Positions 1-4,707 of a stretch of 20,298 nt of DNA are shown here, in pieces (position 1 is the first letter of the stretch; each line of letters starts with the position of its first letter). This DNA is from a virus, in IMG/VR virus record IMGVR_UViG_3300025156_000029, positions 1 through 20,298 of that record; one strand, 5' to 3'. The position numbers and the translations under genes were made by a program. The notes under the pieces were generated by a model. The model had not been told where the DNA came from and did not search any database. It saw nothing but the letters and a program-made list of their open reading frames with translations.

Positions 1-12
1 ACATCACACCAG

Positions 13-87
13 AACGTCAAACACCCCCATCATCCACAAAACCACCGGCCCAAAACGTCATCCACCCCGTCATCCATCAAGCCACCT
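13..87. repeat. Imperfect two-copy tandem repeat at the left edge
   Basis: Two units of about 41 bp begin with AACGTCA at 13 and at 54. By eye they share about 27 of 34 aligned bases, including CACCCC, TCATCCA and CCACC blocks. The second unit overlaps the stop codon and last codons of the AP2-like gene. The gene-free stretch 1-69 holds nothing else that I recognise. The array may continue beyond the left edge, so copy number is unknown. A terminal repeat, a protein-binding array or simple low-complexity drift are all possible. Confidence 0.4.
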
Positions 88-255
88 CACAGACCTCATC
101 AGAGCTTCTGCTTCAGCATCCCTTCGGGCCTGGTTGGCCGCAGAGACCGTTTTGAACCAACCCAGGTGGCGGCCACGGAACCTAGCTCGCCACTTCCTTT
201 TCTTCTTATGGTAGGTTACGCCTTTGATCGGTTGTTCTGGAAGCAGTCTGTTCAT
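70..255 (-). CDS. Small AP2-like DNA-binding domain protein
   Basis: This 61-aa protein is almost only an AP2/ERF-type fold. Residues 11-51 show the pattern G-V-x-Y at 12-15, K-W-R-A at 21-24, L-G-W-F at 31-34, then an Ala-rich helix (T36 to A51). In phages such domains usually sit beside HNH or homing endonucleases and bind DNA; here no nuclease is attached. The ATG at 255 is preferred over longer reading because AGGAG lies 9 bases upstream and because extension would run through the preceding gene. The start overlaps the end of that gene by 50 bases. The protein is very basic, which agrees with DNA binding. Its target and role are unknown. Confidence 0.75.
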   Translation of the reverse strand: MNRLLPEQPIKGVTYHKKKRKWRARFRGRHLGWFKTVSAANQARRDAEAEALMRSVRWLDG

Positions 256-406
256 GGGTTTGGTCTCCTGAGAAGGGCACAAACGTTTTAGCGAAGTGAA
301 CTGCCATCTCGCCTGTGTCGAGCTCTGCGTTCTCGGTTGAGACAATTTCGTTGTTGATGAGGGTACAGTCTGTTGAAATGAAGAAGGATGTTAGTTTAGC
401 TTTCAT
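206..406 (-). CDS. Hypothetical protein, 66 aa
   Basis: I do not recognise this protein. The first 45 residues look like ordinary coding sequence, with a beta-rich start (residues 3-12) and an acidic middle. The last 17 residues overlap the start of the AP2-like gene and are its out-of-frame shadow. The ATG at 406 lacks a strong Shine-Dalgarno; a purine stretch (AAAGGGAC) lies rather far upstream. It fills a stretch with no better reading frame and lies 48 bases after the preceding small gene. It may be a real small phage gene or a decayed one. Confidence 0.5.
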   Translation of the reverse strand: MKAKLTSFFISTDCTLINNEIVSTENAELDTGEMAVHFAKTFVPFSGDQTHEQTASRTTDQRRNLP

Positions 407-454
407 AGTCTGCAGGCAGGTTCACTTGTCCCTTTCAAAGATTTATCTCGCCCC

Positions 455-577
455 TCAGCCTGAATACGTAAAGAACACTGGCTCAGACTTCCTCCTTCTA
501 AGTATTACGTGTTCCCCTTCAGGGAAGACGGGTGTTTTTACCTCCACCACGAGGGAGGGGCGAGTGTTTGGTTTCAT
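455..577 (-). CDS. Small hypothetical protein, 40 aa
   Basis: Reading the minus strand gives an open frame from the ATG at 577 to the TGA at 455. It starts MKPNTRPSLVVEVKTP and ends VFFTYSG. The ATG overlaps the stop of the ASCH-domain gene in an ATGA arrangement, so translation is probably coupled; AAGAGG lies just upstream, rather close. Alternating hydrophobic residues at 9-13 and 33-38 suggest short beta strands separated by a basic RRRK turn at 27-30. No function can be given. It fills most of the gap between the genes on either side. Confidence 0.55.
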   Translation of the reverse strand: MKPNTRPSLVVEVKTPVFPEGEHVILRRRKSEPVFFTYSG

Positions 578-1176
578 GTCCTCTTGAACTTAATCACCCA
601 TACCCAGCAATTTGTATCCCACTCGAAGCCTTTCTTAGCGTAGGTGGAATCCCATAATTTCTGGAATTCATTTCGCAACCATGTTTTATACTCAGTGTCA
701 AACTGAATTTCATCGACAATGTGTCCAATTCCTTCTGCTAAAATATCTTTTATGGAAATATCCTGTACCCTCTCAACCCTCACATCTGTTATTTTCAGCT
801 TGATCCTTGAGGCCCACCGGGGCATGAAAACGGGGGAACGCCACCCGTTTGTATCAACAGCATTAATAGGGATATCAGCCTTATAATCAATATGAGTTAT
901 CTTACCATTTTCATCCCAAGCTGCAGGCGCCCAAGTTTCTTTTACCCAGAGAATGTCCCCAGGCTGGCCGTAAGGACATCTTATATCTATTCCAGTTTGC
1001 CAATCTTCCGTAGGAGAAAAAGACCAATAGTCTTTTTCATGCAGTTGGGTTATCTTTCTGTTTCCTTCTGGCTGTGGCTTTATCGGCCTCCTAGTTTGCG
1101 TTTTCCTGCCTTCCAAGATAGCTCGAACCATTTCGGTGCTAGGAAAAATTATTGGGCGTTCTTTTCGTGTTTCCAT
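574..1176 (-). CDS. ASCH-domain (PUA-like) phage protein
   Basis: The 200-aa product begins with a typical ASCH/PUA-like signature: residues 8-32 read PIIFPSTEMVRAILEGRKTQ followed by TRRPIKPQ, where the TxTRRP loop is the family hallmark. A second conserved part, CPYGQPGDILWVKETWA, follows near residue 67, and W-V-W-V-I-K-F lies at the C-terminus. The fold is thought to bind RNA or modified nucleosides; phage copies are often labelled morphogenetic protein without proof. I chose the ATG at 1176 because GAGGG lies 5 bases upstream; a TTG at 1188 is possible. It starts 8 bases after the upstream stop and is coupled to the 40-aa gene downstream. Confidence 0.85.
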   Translation of the reverse strand: METRKERPIIFPSTEMVRAILEGRKTQTRRPIKPQPEGNRKITQLHEKDYWSFSPTEDWQTGIDIRCPYGQPGDILWVKETWAPAAWDENGKITHIDYKADIPINAVDTNGWRSPVFMPRWASRIKLKITDVRVERVQDISIKDILAEGIGHIVDEIQFDTEYKTWLRNEFQKLWDSTYAKKGFEWDTNCWVWVIKFKRT

Positions 1177-1184
1177 GCTATCCC

Positions 1185-1463
1185 TCAAGATGATAGTTCA
1201 TCATTAAGTTTGACAGTTGTGCAGTGGATAGCTTTTCTGATCTTTTCAAAGGTTTCATCTAGAGTTTCTCCAAGAGAGATTTTGATGCCTAACGTTGAGA
1301 GGATGCGAAAGACCTCTGCGGGTGTCATCGTCAAGGAGAGGTCGAGCAGGTTGTAGAGGTCTTCGCCTATAGCTTCTTTCAGATTGTTTCTCATGTGAGC
1401 AGAGAGCTCCTCCTCGGTGAAGATTGGTTGAGGGTCAGGTTGTTGAAGGATGTAAGGGCTCAT
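1185..1463 (-). CDS. Hypothetical protein, 92 aa
   Basis: I do not recognise this family. The product is mostly alpha-helical and acidic, with a Pro/Gln-rich N-terminus (residues 3-15) followed by amphipathic helices from about 18 to 75. It has one cysteine near the C-terminus and no membrane segment. The ATG at 1463 overlaps the stop of the secreted-protein gene as ATGA; a GTG at 1481 would add six residues. It is cytoplasmic by appearance. Confidence 0.65.
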   Translation of the reverse strand: MSPYILQQPDPQPIFTEEELSAHMRNNLKEAIGEDLYNLLDLSLTMTPAEVFRILSTLGIKISLGETLDETFEKIRKAIHCTTVKLNDELSS

Positions 1464-1768
1464 CTTGGTGAAACCGCCCACTTCCAGACCCAGAAGTCTC
1501 CTTCAACCGTGCGCACTTTGACACACGGCCCAGACTGTTTGAGGACGACTACGTTGTCCCACCTTGGAAGCACCGTGCATTCTGATCTGTAGATCTTTTC
1601 CTTCATGTAGTCGCTGAGGCCGTTGATGTCATCAGAGGAGATATAGGAAGCGACCTTGGTCAAATCTCGCTGCTTTTTGCATGCAAAGCAGTCAGTGTTG
1701 ATGATCTCTCCAAGCGCTGAAGTGGCAACGGTGAAGAGGAGTAAAGCTGCTAAGACTAGAGTTTTCAT
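1460..1768 (-). CDS. Exported SH3-like small protein
   Basis: Residues 1-20 form a clear signal peptide: K2, a Leu/Ala-rich core at 4-15, and likely cleavage after Ala18 or Gly20. The mature part of about 82 residues carries Cys27, Cys30, Cys64 and Cys82, enough for two disulfides if exported. A helical stretch (35-60) precedes a beta-rich part ending KVR and FWVWKWAV, which resembles the small SH3-like secreted proteins found beside phage lysis genes. No lipobox is visible. The start has GGAGG a few bases upstream and overlaps the preceding gene as ATGA. A periplasmic role, such as inhibition of superinfection, is possible but unproven. Confidence 0.7.
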   Translation of the reverse strand: MKTLVLAALLLFTVATSALGEIINTDCFACKKQRDLTKVASYISSDDINGLSDYMKEKIYRSECTVLPRWDNVVVLKQSGPCVKVRTVEGDFWVWKWAVSPR

Positions 1769-1971
1769 TTTTCCCTCCTGTCAGTTTTGGCTACAAACCA
1801 GTTGCCATTGAAGTTGACGACTCTGCTCGATCCTGCAGTAATTGAGGTTGTCACGTCAATGTAGCGATGGATTCTTAAGCTGCAACCGTAAGAGATGATA
1901 GCAAAGTCATCTACTATAACTCCTTCATTGATGAGCCTATCCGTTCCTATTGTTGACAGAGCTATCTTCAC
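1765..1971 (-). CDS. Hypothetical protein, 68 aa (GTG start)
   Basis: Unrecognised small protein with a beta-rich pattern: residues 17-26, 33-40 and 50-60 alternate hydrophobic and polar residues. It ends in a basic KTDRREK tail. The start codon is GTG at 1971 and overlaps the upstream stop as GTGA; its own Shine-Dalgarno is weak, so translation probably depends on coupling. It belongs to a run of 60-90 aa unknown genes between 1.2 and 2.9 kb that are all joined by short overlaps. Confidence 0.6.
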   Translation of the reverse strand: MKIALSTIGTDRLINEGVIVDDFAIISYGCSLRIHRYIDVTTSITAGSSRVVNFNGNWFVAKTDRREK

Positions 1972-2177
1972 CTTTTAACCGATTCGCTGAGATTCACTTT
2001 CCAACCACATATCTTCTTGGTTTTGTAAAAGACCGCGGACGTATTATCCCCATCCATAGTCTCAACTGTTACGTCATCACCAGAAGACACATAGGTTACA
2101 TCCCCAGAGATGATTAGAGTCGGAGAGACCATAGTGGCTCCGCAGACTATCCCTCTGGTACACCTCATCAAGATCAT
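1968..2177 (-). CDS. Hypothetical protein, 69 aa
   Basis: No family recognised. The N-terminus holds Cys6 and Cys12, followed by a beta-rich part (LIISGDVTYVS, DDVTVETMDG) that resembles a small barrel. The ATG at 2177 overlaps the upstream stop as ATGA with GAGGAA directly before it; an ATG three codons later would have better spacing. No membrane segment or signal peptide is convincing. Confidence 0.6.
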   Translation of the reverse strand: MILMRCTRGIVCGATMVSPTLIISGDVTYVSSGDDVTVETMDGDNTSAVFYKTKKICGWKVNLSESVKR

Positions 2178-2398
2178 TTCCTCATATCCTTGAAGCCCTT
2201 CTTAGTGAAGCTGAGAGTCTTCATACATAGGTTTAAAGTGATCTTGCCTCCTTCTTGTTGTGGATCAGAAAACAGCGGGCATTCGTCACCACAGAAAGCT
2301 ATCCGCGATGATGTGAAGGAGAATGGGCACCTCATCCTTTTAACTCTGGTCTTCCTCTTAATCCAGAGGCCGCCGTCTTGATCTATATAGCCCTCCAT
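2174..2398 (-). CDS. Hypothetical Cys-containing protein, 74 aa
   Basis: The protein has four cysteines (a CPF near residue 24, then FCGDEC and LC), a basic patch KRKTRVKRMR at 14-23 and a basic C-terminus. This could be a small zinc-binding or disulfide domain, but the spacing fits no motif that I can name. The ATG at 2398 is chosen because AAAGGAG lies 5 bases upstream; the longer reading to 2443 would overlap the preceding gene much further. The remaining overlap is 41 bases. Confidence 0.6.
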   Translation of the reverse strand: MEGYIDQDGGLWIKRKTRVKRMRCPFSFTSSRIAFCGDECPLFSDPQQEGGKITLNLCMKTLSFTKKGFKDMRK

Positions 2399-2567
2399 TA
2401 TAGCTCCTTTCCAATAATAGTATGTTGTTGTTCTCGGACTCAATTATGTCACCAACCCTAGCATCAACGATAACCGTCTGTTGTGGGGTGATGGCCTTAA
2501 CCCCAGATGCGTCCATCATACAGTCGTAGCCACAGACGATAATGAGTCCGACACGTTTAATCTTCAT
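2358..2567 (-). CDS. Hypothetical protein, 69 aa
   Basis: Unrecognised. The sequence is beta-rich (VGLIIVCGY, QTVIVDARVGDII, NILLLERSY) and ends in a basic RSRRRPLD tail, suggesting a small barrel fold. The ATG at 2567 lies inside the end of the 56-aa gene upstream, so it is likely translated by coupling; no strong Shine-Dalgarno is present. A TTG at 2579 is an alternative start. It resembles the neighbouring short beta-rich proteins in size and style. Confidence 0.55.
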   Translation of the reverse strand: MKIKRVGLIIVCGYDCMMDASGVKAITPQQTVIVDARVGDIIESENNNILLLERSYNGGLYRSRRRPLD

Positions 2568-2727
2568 CAGTGATAACAACCTTGTCAGCTAGGATTTTCA
2601 AGGTAACTGTAGGCTTCTGCGGAACAGAGGTTGACACATCGAAATCAACGACGCCTGGAATGTCAACTTCATTCACCAGAACCCTCATCAATTTGTCGTT
2701 TGGGATTAAGATCTTTACGTCCGTCAT
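2557..2727 (-). CDS. Small hypothetical protein, 56 aa
   Basis: The minus strand is open from the ATG at 2727 to the TAA at 2557. The product starts MTDVKILIPNDKLMRVLVNE and continues with VDIPGVVDFDVS and TVTLKILADKVVITDED. AGGTGA lies 6 bases before the ATG, a good Shine-Dalgarno. The pattern is a compact beta-sandwich-like protein with an acidic tail. It fills the gap between the one-helix membrane protein and the next small gene, overlapping both. I cannot assign a function. Confidence 0.65.
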   Translation of the reverse strand: MTDVKILIPNDKLMRVLVNEVDIPGVVDFDVSTSVPQKPTVTLKILADKVVITDED

Positions 2728-2911
2728 AGATAATCACCTCACCTTTCTCAACATTTATATATGGATACTTCCCTGTGACCGTCACTCTTGGAACTTCGCG
2801 GTCTCTCACTGCCTCAACAATGGTCTGCAGAGAAGAGACCTCTTGATGCAGCGTCCAAATCCAGCAAAAGAGAGCTATGATGATGGCCGCGATTGTTGCT
2901 TTTGACGCCAT
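2669..2911 (-). CDS. Small single-pass membrane protein, 80 aa
   Basis: After a short MASK start, residues 6-20 (TIAAIIIALFCWIW) form one membrane helix, followed by a short amphipathic helix (HQEVSSLQTIVEAVRD) and a polar C-terminal part. It could be a type II anchored protein with its C-terminus outside the cytoplasm, as in small spanin-like or exclusion proteins. The ATG at 2911 is selected because GGAG lies 8 bases upstream. The start overlaps the upstream zinc-ribbon gene by 37 bases. Confidence 0.65.
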   Translation of the reverse strand: MASKATIAAIIIALFCWIWTLHQEVSSLQTIVEAVRDREVPRVTVTGKYPYINVEKGEVIIYDGRKDLNPKRQIDEGSGE

Positions 2912-3243
2912 GCAACGATCTCCTTTGTCGTGAACAAGGTTGAGCAAGAGTTACACCTTCGTTTGCGAACCTGGCCATCAGATTTTGGGTACGATGTTAT
3001 GACTTTTGAACCAGCATGACCGCAGTTTGGACAAGGTGGCCCTGATTTAACGTTGTTCGCCCCTCCACGTTCGCGTACTGGAAGCCCAAGAGAGGCCATT
3101 TTAGCTCGCAAGGTCATCCAATTTACAGCTAGGTAGTCTCCCATATCCCTCAAGGAGAGGCCCTTCATGTAATAAAGGTCCACCAACATCTCCTTCGGGG
3201 TAGAGTACCCTGAGCTCATCGCTATTTTTGCCCAATTTATCAT
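2875..3243 (-). CDS. HTH protein with NrdR-like zinc ribbon
   Basis: The 122-aa product has two parts. Residues 15-57 look like a helix-turn-helix (KEMLVDLYYMKGLSLRDMGD, then LAVNWMTLRAKMASLGLP). Residues 71-110 form a zinc ribbon with Cys71-x2-Cys74 and Cys97-x2-Cys100; between and after them lie SYPKSDGQVRKRRC and LFTTKE. This closely follows the N-terminal zinc ribbon of the ribonucleotide reductase repressor NrdR (CPxC, V-x-S-R, RRRxC-x2-C, RFTTxE), but the ATP-cone of NrdR is absent. A DNA-binding regulator is likely. ATGA overlap couples it to the gene upstream. Whether it controls reductase genes is inference. Confidence 0.7.
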   Translation of the reverse strand: MINWAKIAMSSGYSTPKEMLVDLYYMKGLSLRDMGDYLAVNWMTLRAKMASLGLPVRERGGANNVKSGPPCPNCGHAGSKVITSYPKSDGQVRKRRCNSCSTLFTTKEIVAWRQKQQSRPSS

Positions 3244-3449
3244 CTTCCCTCCAAACGATCAAGGGCGGCCTTTGCATATGCTATGACCTTATGGCCCTCT
3301 ACTTGGCCGAATGTGCCCCATAAGGTTCTTCTGCGCGCCCCTTTGATATAGTTCCTGAGAATCTGCTCAACGGGGACCTTGCCTGAGGTAAACTCCTCTC
3401 GGACCAGAGAGTCTATGTACCTCATCTCATTGTCAGTCGTCCATCCCAT
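3240..3449 (-). CDS. Hypothetical protein, 69 aa
   Basis: A small helical protein of a type common in phage accessory regions: W3, YIDSLVREE at 11-19, ILRNYIKGARRRTLWG at 30-45 and a helical basic C-terminus (VIAYAKAALDRLEGR). I cannot give a function. AAGGTG lies 7 bases before the ATG at 3449. The start lies within the in-frame continuation of the DUF4406-like gene, overlapping its distal stop by 17 bases, as expected if that gene was intact when the operon took shape. Confidence 0.65.
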   Translation of the reverse strand: MGWTTDNEMRYIDSLVREEFTSGKVPVEQILRNYIKGARRRTLWGTFGQVEGHKVIAYAKAALDRLEGR

Positions 3450-3543
3450 GTTTAATCACCTTCAAATGTCTTCGTGCTGCTTCAACCTCAGCTCTAGCTC
3501 CTTCGCTCTCCTCCCACCCTGGGAGGGTGTAGATGATGTCGGC
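3433..3543 (-). pseudogene. In-frame 3' remainder of the DUF4406-like gene
   Basis: Directly after the TGA at 3544-3546 the same frame stays open for 36 codons to a TGA at 3433. It reads ADIIYTLPGWEESEGARAEV, then EAARRHLKVIKHGMDD. This is the expected C-terminal half of the DUF4406/deoxyribosyltransferase-like fold: the D-x-I-x-x-L-P-G-W-x-x-S-x-G-A-x-x-E-x-x-x-A motif holds the conserved Trp, Ser and Glu. It has no start codon or ribosome binding site of its own. It is either a dead remnant cut off by a nonsense change or sequencing error, or is reached by UGA readthrough. Confidence 0.75.
3510..3526 (-). other. Hairpin 17 nt downstream of the in-frame TGA
   Basis: On the coding strand CCTCCCA, GGG and TGGGAGG form a perfect 7-bp stem with a 3-nt loop. 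It starts 17 nt after the TGA that interrupts the DUF4406-like gene. No T-run follows, so it is not a terminator. The bases also encode the conserved L-P-G-W motif, so the structure may be a by-product of coding. Confidence 0.4.
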
Positions 3544-3750
3544 TCACCTTACTAAGAGTTCAATGTCTCCATCAAGAAAGGTTCGATCTGGAGCAACTCC
3601 GTCGAAAAACGCTGTGTTTTTGTGTGGGCATATGGTTGGAAACCCGCGAGCCCACCATTTTGCAGCAGCCCTTCCTGCGCGGTTGATGTTCTCCATGACT
3701 TCGTAGGCCGTTCTCGCCCTATACGGCCCTGCTATGTAGATGATCGTCAC
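3544..3750 (-). CDS. DUF4406/deoxyribosyltransferase-like protein, cut at an in-frame TGA
   Basis: The 68-aa reading frame holds the N-terminal half of a DUF4406-type nucleoside 2-deoxyribosyltransferase-like fold: YIAGPYRA at residues 5-12, NINRAGRAAAKWWARGF in the middle, ICPHKNTAFFDG at about 40-51 and LDGDIELLVR at the end. Relatives use this fold to act on nucleosides or nucleotides. The frame stops at a TGA where homologues usually continue with a residue such as Cys, Ser or Ala before the D-x-x-x-L-P-G-W motif, which is present in frame just downstream. The GTG at 3750 is preferred: GGAGG lies 5 bases upstream and it overlaps the upstream stop as GTGA. ATG 3762 is possible. Confidence 0.75.
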   Translation of the reverse strand: MTIIYIAGPYRARTAYEVMENINRAGRAAAKWWARGFPTICPHKNTAFFDGVAPDRTFLDGDIELLVR

Positions 3751-3947
3751 GGTTTCCTCCATTGAAGGCTTTCATTTCTCCTAAGGTTGTCCATCTCTTG
3801 CCCAAGGATGAGACCTACTTCAAGCCAAACTCCATGAATCGCTGCAACGAGGTCGCTGCTAGCTTGACTTGGGCTCTCTTGCCTAGTCCTCGCCAGGCTC
3901 ATTATCTGGGTCGCTATCGCCTCTGGCGTCAATTTTGATGACTCCAT
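3747..3947 (-). CDS. Hypothetical protein, 66 aa
   Basis: Unrecognised, mainly helical: residues 7-21 (TPEAIATQIMSLART) and 31-56 (SDLVAAIHGVWLEVGLILGQ and on) are likely helices, with a polar Ser/Gln linker between them. The ATG at 3947 has GAGG 9 bases upstream, but the first 64 bases overlap the preceding gene, so an internal start near 3902 cannot be excluded. Its stop overlaps the GTG of the DUF4406-like gene. Confidence 0.55.
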   Translation of the reverse strand: MESSKLTPEAIATQIMSLARTRQESPSQASSDLVAAIHGVWLEVGLILGQEMDNLRRNESLQWRKP

Positions 3948-4128
3948 CTTTTATATCCTCGATGGCGTGCTTGTAGAAGTGAATCCCTATAGCTTTGTAC
4001 CACTCACCCCAATAGGCCTTTGCCTGCCTGTATTTCACAGGATCTTTGTCGAGAAAGATTGGGATGAGAATGTCGTGGTAGCTCCAGTGAGCCTCAACCA
4101 GTTCCTTTGCCCTCTCCTGCCATTCCAT
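3883..4128 (-). CDS. Hypothetical protein, 81 aa
   Basis: No family recognised. The product is rich in aromatic residues and charged helices (EWQERAKELVEAHWSYHDIL, AKAYWGEWYKAIGIHFYKHA) and ends with a strongly acidic tail (DARGDSDPDNEPGED). The ATG at 4128 has GGAG 6 bases upstream; an ATG at 4140 would add MEKK. Its start overlaps the end of the TSCPD gene by 35 bases. Confidence 0.6.
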   Translation of the reverse strand: MEWQERAKELVEAHWSYHDILIPIFLDKDPVKYRQAKAYWGEWYKAIGIHFYKHAIEDIKDGVIKIDARGDSDPDNEPGED

Positions 4129-4453
4129 CTTTTTCTCCATAAAGTTTCTCAAGGACCTTCCCAACGGCGTCAGGGATTGAGAGGACCAGGCCAAATGGAG
4201 TTGAAATGGGGTCCCCTCCTCCGATGCCTTTGAGCTGGTCTATAACGTCGGTGACAGGAATCCCATGACGTAGGGCTAAGGAAGCAAGGCGGCCTGTGAC
4301 CTCAGCCTTTGCCATGATCGACTGGCCTGATTTGCCTATGACCGCAAAGACCTCGAAGGGCTTCCCATCTTTTTCTGTCACCGTCACATACATGTTACCG
4401 TAGCCTGTACGGATTTTTGTGGTGCGGCTTGTAAGCGTTTCTGGTCTCTCCAA
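4094..4453 (-). CDS. Free-standing TSCPD domain (NrdJ C-terminal-like)
   Basis: The 119-aa product matches the TSCPD module found near the C-terminus of adenosylcobalamin-dependent ribonucleotide reductases. Visible hallmarks are RPETLTSRTTKIRTGYGNMY with VTVTE (residues 3-27), FEVFAVIGKSG, a helix with GRLASLALRHG, then DVIDQLKGIGGG and FGLVLSIPDAVGKVLEKL. The catalytic barrel, the B12-binding part and the usual Cys-rich tail are absent, so this protein cannot reduce ribonucleotides alone. It may assist or regulate a reductase encoded elsewhere, or have another role. The start is a TTG at 4453 with AAGGAT 10 bases upstream; no other start lies between it and an upstream stop. Confidence 0.8.
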   Translation of the reverse strand: MERPETLTSRTTKIRTGYGNMYVTVTEKDGKPFEVFAVIGKSGQSIMAKAEVTGRLASLALRHGIPVTDVIDQLKGIGGGDPISTPFGLVLSIPDAVGKVLEKLYGEKDGMAGEGKGTG

Positions 4454-4601
4454 GGCGAATCCATCCTTTCCAGTTGTTTCGGGCTGCGAAGGACAGGCAG
4501 ACCCTATATCTGTCGTAGTTCGTCATCGAGCAGATCGTGCAAGTTAGTGGTCTGTGGAGAAATGGTGTTGGAGCTATCGTACATCCTTCATTTGAGAACA
4601 T
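4395..4601 (-). CDS. Small putative zinc-binding protein, 68 aa
   Basis: Unrecognised. Residues 20-35 include CTICSMTNYDRYRVC, a C-x2-C-x10-C pattern, and another Cys lies at residue 7; two adjacent histidines lie near the basic C-terminus. A small zinc site is plausible. The ATG at 4601 has GAGGGTGA upstream with good spacing; a longer reading to 4706 would run through the palindrome and has no ribosome binding site. It overlaps the TSCPD start by 59 bases, which is unusually long here and lowers confidence. Confidence 0.5.
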   Translation of the reverse strand: MFSNEGCTIAPTPFLHRPLTCTICSMTNYDRYRVCLSFAARNNWKGWIRLGETRNAYKPHHKNPYRLR

Positions 4602-4674
4602 CGTCACCCTCTTATTTTTATGTGTGTACGCTGAGATGGTATTGGGTTTTAAACTATTTCGGTCGGGGCGGTTC

Positions 4675-4707
4675 GATGAGTAAGTTTCATCATGAAACTT
4701 ATTCATC
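4675..4707. promoter_or_regulatory. Near-perfect palindrome, possible operator
   Basis: The arms GATGAGTAAGTTTCAT (4675-4690) and ATGAAACTTATTCATC (4692-4707) are reverse complements at 15 of 16 positions, separated by a single C. The one-base centre makes a protein-binding DNA palindrome more likely than an RNA hairpin, and no T-run follows. It overlaps the stop codon of one gene and heads the only clear intergenic gap of the left region (4602-4698). I see no convincing -35/-10 pair beside it. Confidence 0.5.

Noticed and set aside
892-1356. 154-aa plus-strand open frame
   Set aside because: It lies antisense to the ASCH gene and the 92-aa gene, has no ribosome site and its product is low-complexity; a shadow of real coding on the other strand.
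2570-2905. 111-aa plus-strand open frame
   Set aside because: Antisense to two well-supported minus-strand genes with ribosome sites; no domain features.
3510-3526. Rho-independent terminator
   Set aside because: The stem is GC-rich but no T-run follows on the coding strand and genes continue closely; it also encodes a conserved motif.
4602-4674. Sigma70-type promoter in the gap
   Set aside because: AT-rich hexamers exist but no -35/-10 pair with proper spacing was convincing.
4602-4706. Longer start for the 68-aa zinc-binding candidate
   Set aside because: The extension runs across the palindrome, has no ribosome site and reads as non-coding sequence.
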